In this document: positions 39,253 to 49,690 of the stretch, one piece after another | How positions within the stretch are numbered: position 1 is the stretch's first letter | Layout: each line of letters begins with the position of its first letter | From: Sambucus nigra | Taxonomy: Eukaryota; Streptophyta; Magnoliopsida; Dipsacales; Adoxaceae | Assembly (NCBI GenBank): GCA_949130495.1 | Contig: OX422222.1 | Coordinates: 275,580,109-275,644,108 of the forward strand | Direction of reading: 5' to 3' | DNA: 64,000 nt | Program-made: the position numbers and the translations under genes | The notes under the pieces: model-generated | What the model saw: the letters and a program-made list of their open reading frames with translations, nothing else | Told to the model about the DNA's origin: nothing | Database searches by the model: none

Positions 39253-39749
39253 GAGTAAATTATACGGGTGCCACCTAAACTTTTCTCATTGTAGAGTCTT
39301 GTCCCTCAAACATTTTTTTCTATTAGAGTTTTAAATTAGCTTAAGTTTGTAATGTTGGACCTTCAATTAATTTTCCATTAAATCTAATGATATTTTCATC
39401 TAACTTATATATGAAGGATTTTTTACCTATAGCCAAACATTATACCCAAAATAACTATAAGCCATACCCAATATCGTAGTGGGATAAAAAAAACTTGGAT
39501 AAACCATGTTACGTTCCAAACAATTAGTTTAGATGTGATTTGAAGTTATACTGGTTGTGGAGTTTAGTTAGGGGGTGATAAAATATTTTCCCTTGATTTA
39601 AATGTCAAAAAAATTATATTAAATATAAAAGAAAAGTTCACAGATAGGCTAACATTGCAAAGTTAACATAGTTTAAGTGTTTAACTAAAAAAATTGAGGT
39701 CAAAATGTAACATTGGGCAAATGTCAAGGGCCACTAGTGTAATATACCC
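39253..39749. mobile_element. Mutator-like MITE with perfect 9-bp target duplication
   Basis: TTGTTATTA flanks both sides (39244-39252 and 39750-39758). The left end GAGTAAATTATACGGGTGCC mirrors the right end, which reads inward GGGTATATTACACTAGTGG. Inverted similarity continues with gaps through GACC/AACTTT-type stretches. A 9-bp duplication is the Mutator hallmark. No ORF, 497 bp. Confidence 0.8.
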
Positions 39750-41143
39750 TTGTTATTAGAAATATCAGGGTAGTATACGATAGAGTAAGTAAGATATGTC
39801 CTTTTTCAGATAGTCGGGTTTGTGGTTTGATAAGGGAATGACAATTCTTGGTTCGAGGAATTCTAAACACCTTGAATCTTGACATTTTTTGACACCCGCT
39901 TAATTAAATACCGATCGATCACTCCTTTATTAAATTAACATAGAATTTCCATTTGGTCCATATTAGTTACTAATCACCTAATTAAGTAATTAAACTAGTG
40001 CCAAATTTTATCATTCGTTAAACATATAAATATGCATGGAAAAATAAACTAATCCATGCACACAATCACTGAGTCTAAAAGCAGTGCTAAATAAATATTG
40101 GAAAGACTTTTCGAATAAACCATCGGCTATAAATCCAAATCTAACATAATAATCCAAAAGATAAATAAATAATCCAAATACTGAATCTGAAAGTAAATGG
40201 GCAACACGCCTTAAATGAAATTGTAACTGAGATAAGATCCCTAATCTAGGAATGAAGAAATGATGGTTCTAATCAAACTCCTGCATGCATCCACATATGC
40301 CGCAGTTGCGTATCCCTGAATAGAATTTCAAGTCCGGCGTCCCTTTGGATGGACACCTAAAAGGTTTTTAAAAATATTTGCATCAAGCATTAGAACCCAA
40401 AACATTTTGAAAATATTTAGCAAGTGATTAAGTTTACAGTAATTAAAATGTATGAATGCTTTTCATGTTTAAGTTAGTGTCGTACTCACTTGAGATAATA
40501 CTCACCCCTCAACTATTGCGCACACCTACCACTTTTTATTATGACTCTCTAGCTTCACTACCCCGTCTAACTAGCCTTGTTATAATTGCTTCCTGACACC
40601 TTACTCTAACCCGAGTAATTTCTAAGTTATTTCTCACATTAACTTAATTTATCATCTTTAAATAACTATATAACAATTTCACTAGTTATATAAAGATACC
40701 ATTTCACTATAGGTATTTCACCCGTAAGTAAATATTTTCACTATTTTATACATATAAATATACTACAAATTCACACACATGTTGTGCATAGTATCCATCC
40801 TCTCGAGTAAGAACTCACCAGATGTTTTATCTAAAATACTATTATCTTAGGTATACTCAATCTAACCTGGATACCACGAGACGGCTCACTCACACCGAAT
40901 CATTCAATAAATAATAAGCGTAGCGGAGGCGATCATAGTTCCCCAAGTGTGAGACTGAATCATACCCAAACTGTCTCACCTCGAAAAGGATCATAAAATA
41001 AAATATTGGACGCTATGACATGGGGATTATACTCGCCCTGCATTCACTAGCCAGGGGATTCGCCCACATCGTACAACCTCCCATGGTATAACTATAGGGG
41101 TATGTAATAATAAAAATATCTTACACTGATATTTAATGAGCAC

Positions 41144-41147
<4 letters not shown>

Positions 41148-41182
<35 letters not shown>
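41148..41182. repeat. (TA)n tract at the MULE left border
   Basis: TA dinucleotides directly before the terminal inverted repeat; a similar tract lies right of the element (46573-46609). Confidence 0.9.
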
Positions 41183-41186
<4 letters not shown>

Positions 41187-41379
41187 GGACTCTCACATGC
41201 GGACCCATTTTAATACATACCTCCATACGGAAACTCCTAACAACAAAATATCACTTACAAACCTTATCTATCCCCTCTCTTCATGTGTCAGCCGAATAAG
41301 TACACATTCTCTCTCATCTCTCTTCTGTCTCCAACAGCTACACATAACCACACGCAACCTTTCCTCAACCATAAAACTT
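41183..41379 (+). repeat. Left terminal inverted repeat of the MULE
   Basis: Matches the reverse complement of 46373-46569. It contains CATGTGTCAGCCGAATAAGT and CAACCTTTCCTCAACCA, identical in the right copy. Such long ends usually hold transposase sites and promoters. Confidence 0.9.
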
Positions 41380-41639
41380 GTAATCTCACAAACCTTAAAA
41401 GAACAAACTTTTGAATGCCATTATTTTATATAGCTGTGGAGGTTGAGATTTGAATCTACTTTAAAGGTATGACAAAATGGATTTAAATACTTTGTTAAAC
41501 CTTTGCTGTTAGACCTTTCCTTTAAAGATATTTGCATTCATTTTAATTAAAAACGTTAAATCAACTTGATATTATCTGTTAGGCAACATGTATTGATAGC
41601 TGTTGTTAAAATGTGTTAAAAACCATTGTTATCTAGTGT

Positions 41640-42060
41640 CAAAAATTATTAGTTTTTAATCTTTTGAAAAAATACTAGTTGTTATTAAAATCTGTTTAAA
41701 ACACAGTTTTTAATCTTTTGAAAAAAATATTAGCTGTTATTAAAATCTGTTGAAAACCAGTTTATAATCTTTTTAAAAAAATATTAGTTGTTATTAAAAT
41801 CTATTAAAAACCAGTTTTTAATCTTTGGAAAAAAATATTAGCTGTTATTAAAATCTGTAAAAATACCATTGTTATCTAATGTCAAACATTAAATAGTTTC
41901 TAATCTTTTGAAAATCTTGAAAAAATCTTGAAATCTAAAAAATATTAGCTATTATTAAAAATTTTAGATGTTATTAAAATCTTGAAAAATTATTATCTGT
42001 TATTAAATTATTAGCCGTTATTTACATATTATTAGCTGTTCATTACAGATTATTAGCTGT
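41640..42060. repeat. About 65-bp degenerate tandem repeats upstream of the transposase
   Basis: Units of the form TTTTTAATCTTTTGAAAAAA, ATATTAGCTGTTATTAAAATC and TGTTGAAAACCAG-like recur at least four times. They lie in a presumed 5' UTR intron (donor AAAG|GTATGA at 41467, acceptor TTTTGCAG at 42112). Confidence 0.65.
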
Positions 42061-42116
42061 TATTTGTTAAGAATTTATTTGTTAAAAATGTTATTGGTTG
42101 ATTTTTTTGCAGTTAA

Positions 42117-44582
42117 ATGGTGGGTGATTATGATGGTGCGAGCAGTATATGTGAGAATATTAATTTCGATCTAGAGAGTCGGCATAATTTAGAAATAGCT
42201 CTTGTGGATGAAGATGTAGACGTCCATGTTGATTCTAATTTGGCAGAATCTTCTTTAGAATATTATCCTCATGTCCCAGAGGACATCACTCCCAAACTGG
42301 AACAGGAGTTTCAATCACTAGAAGAAGTCCATGGTTTTTATAATGTGTATTCCAAAGTCGCGGGCTTTAGCTTTAGAAAGTGGAGGGAGAAGAAAAAATG
42401 TGGAACTGATGAGATTATTCGGAAGGAGTACGTATGTTTTAAAGAAGGCAAGGGTACGGTGATTGCAGAGCCAAGTGCTAAAAGAAAGCGACGTTTAGTT
42501 AGAGAAGGTTGTCGTGCTAGACTTGCTGTTGTAAGGGGACAACTGGGTCATTCATAGTCAATCAATTTATTGGGTCCCATAATCACCCATTGTCTACTCC
42601 CGAAAAAACCCATCTTTTGCGATCGCACTGTAGACTTTCAGAATCCCAAAAGTGTTTGGCCCAACAACTTAGTGCTATTAACATCCCAACACATCAACAA
42701 TTTAATTTTCTTGGTTTGTAGGCGGGATGTTTTGAGAACATTGGATGTACGCAAAAGGATTTGTATAATTACGAGAGGGACTTGCGAAGAGAGATGAAAG
42801 GGCATGACGAAAGTGTGTTTTTTGAGTATTTGAAGCAAGAGCAAAATAAAAATCCTTCATTCACGTTCGAAATGAAGTCCGATGAAGATAACAAAATAAC
42901 ACATTTTTTTGGGGTCGATGCTTCTTCAAGACACTCATACAATTTTTATGGTGATGTTGTAATATTTGATAAAACGTACAACACCAATCGGTACGGTTTG
43001 ATATTTGCACCATTGTTGGGTGTTAACAACCACAGTCAGACTATTGTATTTGGTTGTGCTTTCTTGGGTGATGAGACGGTCAATTCATTCATATGGTTAT
43101 TCAACCATTTTCTAGATGCAATGCCTGGCGGAGCCCCGAAAATGATTATCACTGATCAAGATCCGGTAATGACAAAAGAAATATCAATCGGCCTTCCTAC
43201 TACGTTTCATAGATATTGTAGTTGGCATATATTGACAAAGTTTTCTAAAAAGATAGACTCCATGACATATAATGCTTACTATAGTGTGTTTTCGGATTGC
43301 ATTTGGAATACGGAGTTGATGGAAGAGTTTGATATTAAGTGGATTGATCTCATTGAGAGGAGTGGATTAACTGACAATAAATGGCTACGCAATATGTTTG
43401 GCATCCGTTCGACTTGGATTCCATGTTATGTGAATCATGTTTTCTCCATCGGCATGTCGAGTAGACAACGAGCGGAGAGTGCTCATTCATTCTTCAAAGG
43501 GTATGTGTCCAAAAAAAAATCATTACTAGATTTTATAATTCACTTTGGTAGGGGCCTTCTTAGGCAACGAGACGAAGAAAAAATTTTGGGCCACAAAGAT
43601 CTAACGGAGAAACCAAAATTATTTTTGGAAAATGATGTGTTGTTACAAATGGTTGACTTATATACACATCAAGCGTTTGATAAATTTCAAGGTGAGATGC
43701 GAGACTTTTCGAATTATAAATTTGAACAAGTAGATGTCGAGTGCACTATATGTGTTTATTACTCTGAAAAAAATAGAGTCGTACAAATATCGAACAATTA
43801 CATATGACAAGGTGTCCAACTTTGCTATATGTACTTGTCAGAAGTTTGAAAGCTCCGGTATCCCGTGTAGATATATTTTATCGTACTTGCAAAAGTTTCA
43901 TTACTTTGAAGAATTACCGGTCTCTTATATTTTGAAGCGATGGACAAAAAGGGCAAAAGTTGGGGATGTTGTCGAGGGTGGGATAATTATAAATGATGAA
44001 AAATCATATTTCTCAAATCGTGCTCGGTTGATTCAACTTTCTTTGAATTTGGTTGATAAGGGTCTCACAAATGAAGACACGATGAGATCATATACGGATG
44101 CTTTAGATGTTGCAAATGATAAAATCAATCAAATAGTTGGTGTTGTGGGATGTGATGTTAGTGATCGTAGAACAAACCGATTGGTAGTTGGGTCAAATGC
44201 ACAGATGGAGGAAAGTTACAACGAGCCAAACCAAGTACGAGCAAAGGGTTATGGTACAAGATTTAAAAGAGGAAAGGAAAAGGCACTTCGGAAGGCAAAA
44301 CAAAACAAATCTCATCGTTGTAACGGTTGTGGTTTAATTGGCCAATCGCACGATAAGAGGAATTGTCCCGTTGCAAATGGGTATGCATTACCTTTTTTAT
44401 TTTCATTAAATTCTTCATTTGAATAATCAATATTTTATATTGTACTTATTACGTTATGTTTCGGTCTTATATGCAGCATACATACAACTCTGGATGGAAA
44501 CGCATTCGTGAATTTGGAAAATGATGAATATTCGACAGATGAATCCATGGATGAAGCCTCAAGAGATGATATTGGAATTTGA
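42117..44582 (+). pseudogene. FAR1/MULE-type transposase, nearly intact but frameshifted
   Basis: ATG 42117 lies five bases after a TTTTTTTGCAG acceptor. The first part (to about 42540) is a FAR1 DNA-binding domain (EVHGFYNVYSKVAGFSFR, EGCRARLAV). After a frameshift near 42540 the HNHPLSTPEKTHLLRSH segment follows, then a TAG at 42719 where Gln is expected. The MULE catalytic core is next: Asp in FDKTYNTNRYG (42968), Asp in ITDQDPVM (about 43155) and Glu in SSRQRAESAHSFF (about 43475). A second frameshift near 43780 precedes a SWIM-like motif CTCQKFESSGIPCRYIL (the usual His is Tyr) and a zinc knuckle CNGCGLIGQSHDKRNC. An intron at 44381-44476 (GTATGC...TGCAG) joins to a last exon ending at TGA 44582. 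It cuts and pastes Mutator-like DNA. Similarity to host FAR1 genes is family-level; the inverted repeats show it is a transposon gene. Confidence 0.85.
44381..44476 (+). other. Inferred last intron of the transposase gene
   Basis: Donor AATGG|GTATGC and acceptor TATGCAG|CATAC, 96 bases. Joining continues the frame for a short acidic Asp/Glu/Ser-rich C-terminus. Confidence 0.6.
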
Positions 44583-45093
44583 ACCATTTATAACATTTTG
44601 AATGTCAACTGTAATCTGTAATCTGTTAACAATTTGAATGCATTTTGAATGTCAACATTTTATAACACCTTGTAATCTGTAATGAACATTTTGAATGTTA
44701 ACATATTGTAACATCTTCTAATCTGTAATGAACATTTGATACAAAGTTTTGAATGTCAACATTAATAAACAATCTGTTAACAATTAGAATGCATTACCTT
44801 TAGAATGCATTACCTTTAACATTCTGTTAACATTATATTATGTTATAAATGTTAACTTTTAACATTAATTAATAAACAATTGATCAATGATAACTTTTAA
44901 CATTAATAGACAATCTGTTAACAATTAAAATGCATTACCTTTAACATTCTGTTAACATTATATTATGTTATGAATGTTAACTTTTAACATTAATTAATAA
45001 ACAATTGATCAATGCAAAATAGACATTACCATTAAAACATTATAAACAAAGATAAAAAGTAGCAACAAATACGACAATAAAAAGTACAAAGGA
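44583..45093. repeat. AT-rich tandem repeats between the two MULE genes
   Basis: A unit of roughly 120 bases (AACAATCTGTTAACAATT, ATGCATTACCTTTAACATTC, TTAATAAACAATTGATCAATG-like) occurs twice at about 44765-45020. Shorter CATTTTGAATGTCAACAT repeats come before it. It may serve as the shared 3' region of the convergent genes. Confidence 0.6.
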
Positions 45094-46294
45094 CTACGGC
45101 AATAAAAAGGTTGCGACGCCTATGACGCCAACAACGACAATAAAACAAAGCAACTTCTTCAATATCCCTCTTAACTTCTCATTTTTCGTCTCCTACTCAA
45201 TCAACAATTCAAGTAGATGCGCATTCCGCTCTCTTTCAATTGCAATCAACATTTTAAAATTTTCATTTTTTCCCTTCTCGATATTATTCAGTTCTGATAG
45301 TATATCAACTTGGTTTTGAAGATTTAGGAATCATTCAAAAATTGTTGTTTCCGGGTCAATCCATTTGAAATAGCCAAAGGACCGAGCTTTGTAATTTGGA
45401 CATGCAACGAAACGCCTTCCTGGATTTTTTGCGGTGTTACCTAACTTGATTGGTGTTTCGTCCTCGCAGTAGCACGAGAATGGAATTTTTTTTCGACGCG
45501 GCGCTAGATTTCATTTCTGAGATGAAAAAATAATATAAATAAATAAGTATTTCATACAGTTAAAAATAAATAAATCAACTAAACAGCATTTTGAACAAAT
45601 AAATTCTTCACAGATAATTACTTTTATCATCTAATAATATTTTCTTGATAGATTTTTATCATTTAAAATTAATTATTTTCATCATCTAATAACAATTATT
45701 ATCATCTAATAATAATACCATTCATGACAACTTTTTATCATCTAATAATAATTATTTTTATCATCTAATAATAAATCAATCAATTATTTTTATCATCTAA
45801 AAGTAATTTTTCAGACCTGTTTTTCCTAAAAAAATTTAACATTTCCATTTTATAACAGGTCAAATCTGTTAAAAACAATGGTGGATTGTTTATTAAAAAA
45901 CAACCGGAACAAAAAAAAAATTAACATTTTCGTTTTAACGATATAACAGGTCAAATTTGTTAAAAACAATGGTGGATTGTTTATTAAAAACAACCGGAAG
46001 GATTTTTAGATGACAAAACAAGTCATTTATAGATGATAAAAAAAACATCAAAGAACCCAAAAATTACCTCTGAAACATGTCTTAACAGGTCATTTAAGGA
46101 GTAAGGTACTATTTCCTTTGAAACATGAATCAAATCCCCCAAAAAATAAAACATGACTTAAACGTTTAAGTGACGATTTTTACAAAAACTTGTAGATTTT
46201 TACCAAAAATATACTAACGATAAAGTGACTTAAACGTCTGAACATTTCACTGTACAAAAACTTTAAGATTCTTACCTGAATCCGTGGAAGCCAT
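45094..46294 (-). pseudogene. GRF-type zinc-finger gene with membrane-anchor tail in the MULE
   Basis: On the minus strand a short first exon (46294-46276, MASTDS) ends at CAG|GTAAGA and joins exon 2 at 45516 (acceptor CATCTCAG). Joining keeps the frame into MKSSAASKK. After an A8 run (a one-base slip) the frame reads PFSCYCEDETPIKLG, NPGRRFVACPNYK and FGYFKWIDPE, the Cys/His-spaced GRF zinc-finger pattern. The last zinc ligand Cys looks replaced by Phe. A charged coiled coil follows, then a hydrophobic helix LLCFIVVVGVIGVATFLL before the stop at 45094. Two stops (45331, 45193) break it. Plants have many such small GRF proteins; its role here is unknown, and it may be captured or a companion ORF. 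Confidence 0.65.
45517..46275 (-). other. Inferred repeat-filled intron of the GRF gene
   Basis: 759 bases between GTAAGA and CATCTCAG. It contains TATCATCTAATAATAAT-type repeats (about 45640-45800) and a duplicated unit of roughly 105 bases with GGTGGATTGTTTATTAAAAA (about 45850-46010). Confidence 0.5.
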
Positions 46295-46372
46295 TGTTGA
46301 TCTTCAATATTTGCCTTAGACTCTTTTTGGTTAAGAATGGTGAATTGGGAGAGAACATAAGGAGTTCCTCTA

Positions 46373-46569
46373 AAGTTTTGTGGTTGAGGAAAGGTTGCGT
46401 GTGGTTGTGTGTAGCTGTTGGAGACAAAAGAGAGAGGAGAGAGAATGTGTACTTATTCGGCTGACACATGAAGAGAGAGGAGAGAGAAGGTTTGTAAGTG
46501 ATATTGTGTTGTTGGTAGTGTTCGTATGGAGGTATGTATTAAAATGGGTTCGCATGTGAGAGTCCCTCA
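46373..46569 (-). repeat. Right terminal inverted repeat of the MULE
   Basis: Mirror of 41183-41379. The matching small ORFs beginning MRDSHMRTHFNTYLH on opposite strands are just this repeat read twice. Confidence 0.9.
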
Positions 46570-47693
46570 CATATATATATCACACTATCGATATATATAT
46601 ATATATATAATAAATTAAACCCGTCTAACCCGTGTCTAACTCCTGTAGCACTAGCCGAAAATACCCAAGTCAATTCCCCGACTCTTACTTTAATTAATTG
46701 TACATTGATTAATTTATTAAAATGGTGTCACTCAACCAAAAGTGTCCGAACACATTCACTCGGCCCGTGATTTACACTTCAGAATTTATCACCCCAAATT
46801 CCATAATTTAAATCTCATACTTTTATCTTCCTCATAATCCCTTAAACAAACCTCTGAAAAAATTAAAAAAAAAATATCGAACTGTGCAAAATTCACTAGC
46901 GTCATTCGAACGACCTGCTGGATTTTTGCCCCCTTCTTCTTCCTGCTTCTCCGTCCGCCATTAACAACTTACCAAGATTTTAATTTTTACCCAGCATCAC
47001 GTTTTGGTAAACCCTTTTGCCTAACAGACATTCATATCTAACTAACCACAAAAGGTTCAACTCTTCCGTATTTCCCATACAATATGCTACCGTACTACCA
47101 TTAACTAATATTTACCTCCTATTATTAGTTAATCATTTTGATTAAGTTTCCCATGCTTAAATCACATTCAGATATGAACTATCTATCTTTCTACTATCAC
47201 ATAAGTATAATAATCACCCATTATTATCAAACCATTTATTAAGTTTCATTACACTTAAGTTTCTTTTATATATACACTATCTATCTTTTCTACTATCACA
47301 CATAAGTAGATAAATCACACTATAAAATATACAACTATAGCATCCTCCAAAATGACCACCGCGATGCATGCGTACTCTACTATCAAGTCCATGTACCTCT
47401 TGTACAAATCAAGGACTATCGATTCGAAATGTCTCCTTGAACCCTCAATCAAACAACACAAAATGTAGGCGAATATAATTCTAAGCCTTTAGGCTACGCA
47501 CATACCTAACGTACCTAAATCACCTGTCAGTCCCGCTAATACACAACACATAGTGAGCTACCCTAAGTTCTATGCTCTGGGGCCGTTGGAATCTCTAAGG
47601 TGGGATCTCCATTTGCACAGAACCTACCGTGATAGGAGGTAGCGTAGGTATGTTCACACACATAGAAAATCACATCACAGGTATTCACATAAC

Positions 47694-47780
<87 letters not shown>
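47694..47780. repeat. (CT)n(AT)n microsatellite
   Basis: CT run then TA run, ending just before the fold-back MITE. The right LTR has (CA)n(TA)n at the matching place (53389-53464). Confidence 0.95.
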
Positions 47781-47781
<1 letters not shown>

Positions 47782-47784
47782 TCC

Positions 47785-47963
47785 TGCTCTTGTGCAGACT
47801 AGTTTTCATTTTAAGAATGCAGACCGGGCATGTGTCACGAGGCGGTGAGCTCAGAAAAGAGAGATTGTGCGCCTATAATTTAGGCGATAATTTTTAGGGG
47901 CACCGTTAGGTGACACATGTTCGGTCTGCATTCTTAAAATGCGAACTAGTCTGCACAAAATCA
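47785..47963 (+). mobile_element. Fold-back MITE of the GCTCTTGTG family inside the gypsy LTR
   Basis: The left arm TGCTCTTGTGCAGACTAG, then TTTAAGAATGCAGACC and CATGTGTCAC, pairs with the right arm read inward: TGATTTTGTGCAGACTAG, TTTAAGAATGCAGACC, CATGTGTCAC. About 55-60 bases per arm are near-perfect. (AT)n lies on both sides. It is related to the copies at 38564-39067 and absent from the other LTR. Confidence 0.8.
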
Positions 47964-47964
47964 T

Positions 47965-48026
<62 letters not shown>

Positions 48027-49651
48027 TCAGTATAGGAACACATACAACCTATATATATGTCTAATATAGGCATCCACACGACCTATAAATATATCCCGTA
48101 CGTAGTATATATTTCGCGAATACTTATGTACTATTAATTTAGCATTATAACCTCTTATTGTATATTTTCGAGTATCGCTCACTACCTGAAGGGTCCTAGT
48201 TAGCCCTCAATTAATATCAGTAGTTGATACATCTCTATCCTACTAGTTCAAAACTTTGGTTTACTTTCTCTCCGTAACCTATTCCGATTCCCAAAATTCT
48301 TTCAACTTCATATTATGACCAAAAGGTCCCAGCCTTAAATTCTCTCATTTGGCTAAACCCAACGCTTACCACAGTCTATTAGCATTCAATAGGTCCTTCC
48401 CTATAGTTTAATAATAAACCAAAAGTCTCTCGATTAATTAATCACAAATTCGGGCATAACCACAAGAAAGTGTTGAAATCTGGGCAATCAAATCAATTCA
48501 GTGAAGAGGTCAAATCGATTCTCTTACCGAATCGATTCTCTCCTTGAGCCAAATCGATTCGAAATGTCACTATTCATCTTCTCCGTTTAACTGTTACGTT
48601 TTCACCATAAACATAAAAGTCAAACTCCATGAAACTTTCCCAAACTCCCATAAAATATTACCAATCATCAAATATACGTATAGGGGACAATTTAACATGA
48701 CAATATCATCAAATCTTCAATAAAACTAACTAAAAATGAATTTAATCTCCATAAATCATAAAAGCCTTGTTTTTAATGTTCTTCATGCATAAATATTTAT
48801 TTTTCCAGATTTCTTTCACGTTCATAATCATATATACTCTTATTTTAAATTATCTACATGTATGGATTCACTCTATATGCAATCCTACCCCAAATCATGA
48901 GTTCCATTCATCTAGACTCCAAGAACATCATTTAAATCAAGAGTTCAAACCCTACACTACATGGGTATTATAACATGCTTAAATAAATTGTAAGATAAAC
49001 ACTTGCGTTCATCTAGTAGGTTTGATTTTTGTTAATTGATGATGGAGTTGATCTTTCCTTGCTCTAATCTCGATTTCGGCGATGTCTGTGGTGCAAAACG
49101 GCGCGGGAAGGTCTAGTTTCCTTCTCCTCTTCCTCTTCTATGGCCTCCTCTCTCTCTAAAGTGTTCTAACCTTAGCGTCCCACTCCAATGGGATGATATA
49201 AGTCTTAAATTTTTGGGGTTCCATCTACCACAAACTCTCGAATTATCGAAACGCCTTTATTTGGTGTCGGGTTGATCTGAAATCACTCTGGGATCCAATT
49301 AGCACACCCGGGTACACTATTCTGACTATTTCGACCCCTTCAAAATCAACCGTGTCCTAAAATTCTCCGTCTGAGTCTATCTACATTAACTTATCATCTC
49401 GATCTCATATAGTCTATGCTTGACTCCCGGTTGAGGTATAACACTGTCACCCCATTATCACTCACTACGACGTAAAATAATAAATCCCTATTCACTTAGT
49501 AATTATATTCCATAAACATTAATCATTATTTCTCTCGATTAATATTTTAATATACACATAATTATTAATTCAACTTAATTATGACACATGTGTAATTTAA
49601 AAATAATTGAATTTATCAAATTTTAAATACTTAGAAATACGGGGTGTTACA

Positions 49652-49690
49652 TACTTCCCCCCATACAAAGGAATTTCGTCCTCAAAATTA
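49652..49690 (-). other. Polypurine tract of the long-LTR gypsy element
   Basis: The minus strand reads GAGGACGAAATTCC, then TTTGTATGGGGGGAAGTA, directly before TGTAACACCCC. This is a form common in plant chromoviruses. Confidence 0.75.

Larger units (their letters stand above)
41183..46569 (+). mobile_element. Mutator-like element with two convergent genes (5.4 kb)
   Basis: The 197-bp ends (41183-41379 and 46373-46569) are inverted repeats at roughly 90% by eye, starting TGAGGGACTCTCACATGCG. Between them lie a FAR1-type transposase on the plus strand and a GRF zinc-finger gene on the minus strand, pointing at each other, with tandem repeats in both presumed introns. The flanks are (TA)n, so a 9-11 bp target duplication cannot be told apart from the microsatellite. 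It is inserted in the left LTR of the long-LTR gypsy element and is therefore younger. Confidence 0.9.
39890..49651 (-). repeat. 3' LTR of the long-LTR gypsy element (split)
   Basis: Pieces 39890-41182 and 46570-49651 align with the right LTR. The outer piece shares GCGTCCCT...GGACACCTAAA near 40340 with 52460, and the inner piece shares ATCTAACTAACCACAAAAGG (47037) with 52682. Without the MULE it is about 4.4 kb, roughly 1.1-1.3 kb longer than the right LTR. The right LTR lacks the segment around 40580-41182 and 46570-47035. It also carries a fold-back MITE at 47785-47963 that the right LTR lacks. Confidence 0.7.

Noticed and set aside
42117..44582. A host FAR1/FHY3-type light-signalling gene
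   Set aside because: It lies between 197-bp terminal inverted repeats, has frameshifts and an internal stop, and keeps MULE catalytic motifs, so it is a transposon gene.
41182..46570. Two matching small proteins beginning MRDSHMRTHF on opposite strands
   Set aside because: They are the two terminal inverted repeats of the MULE translated from each side.
41170..46580. 9-bp target duplication of the MULE
   Set aside because: Both flanks are (TA)n, so any match is uninformative.
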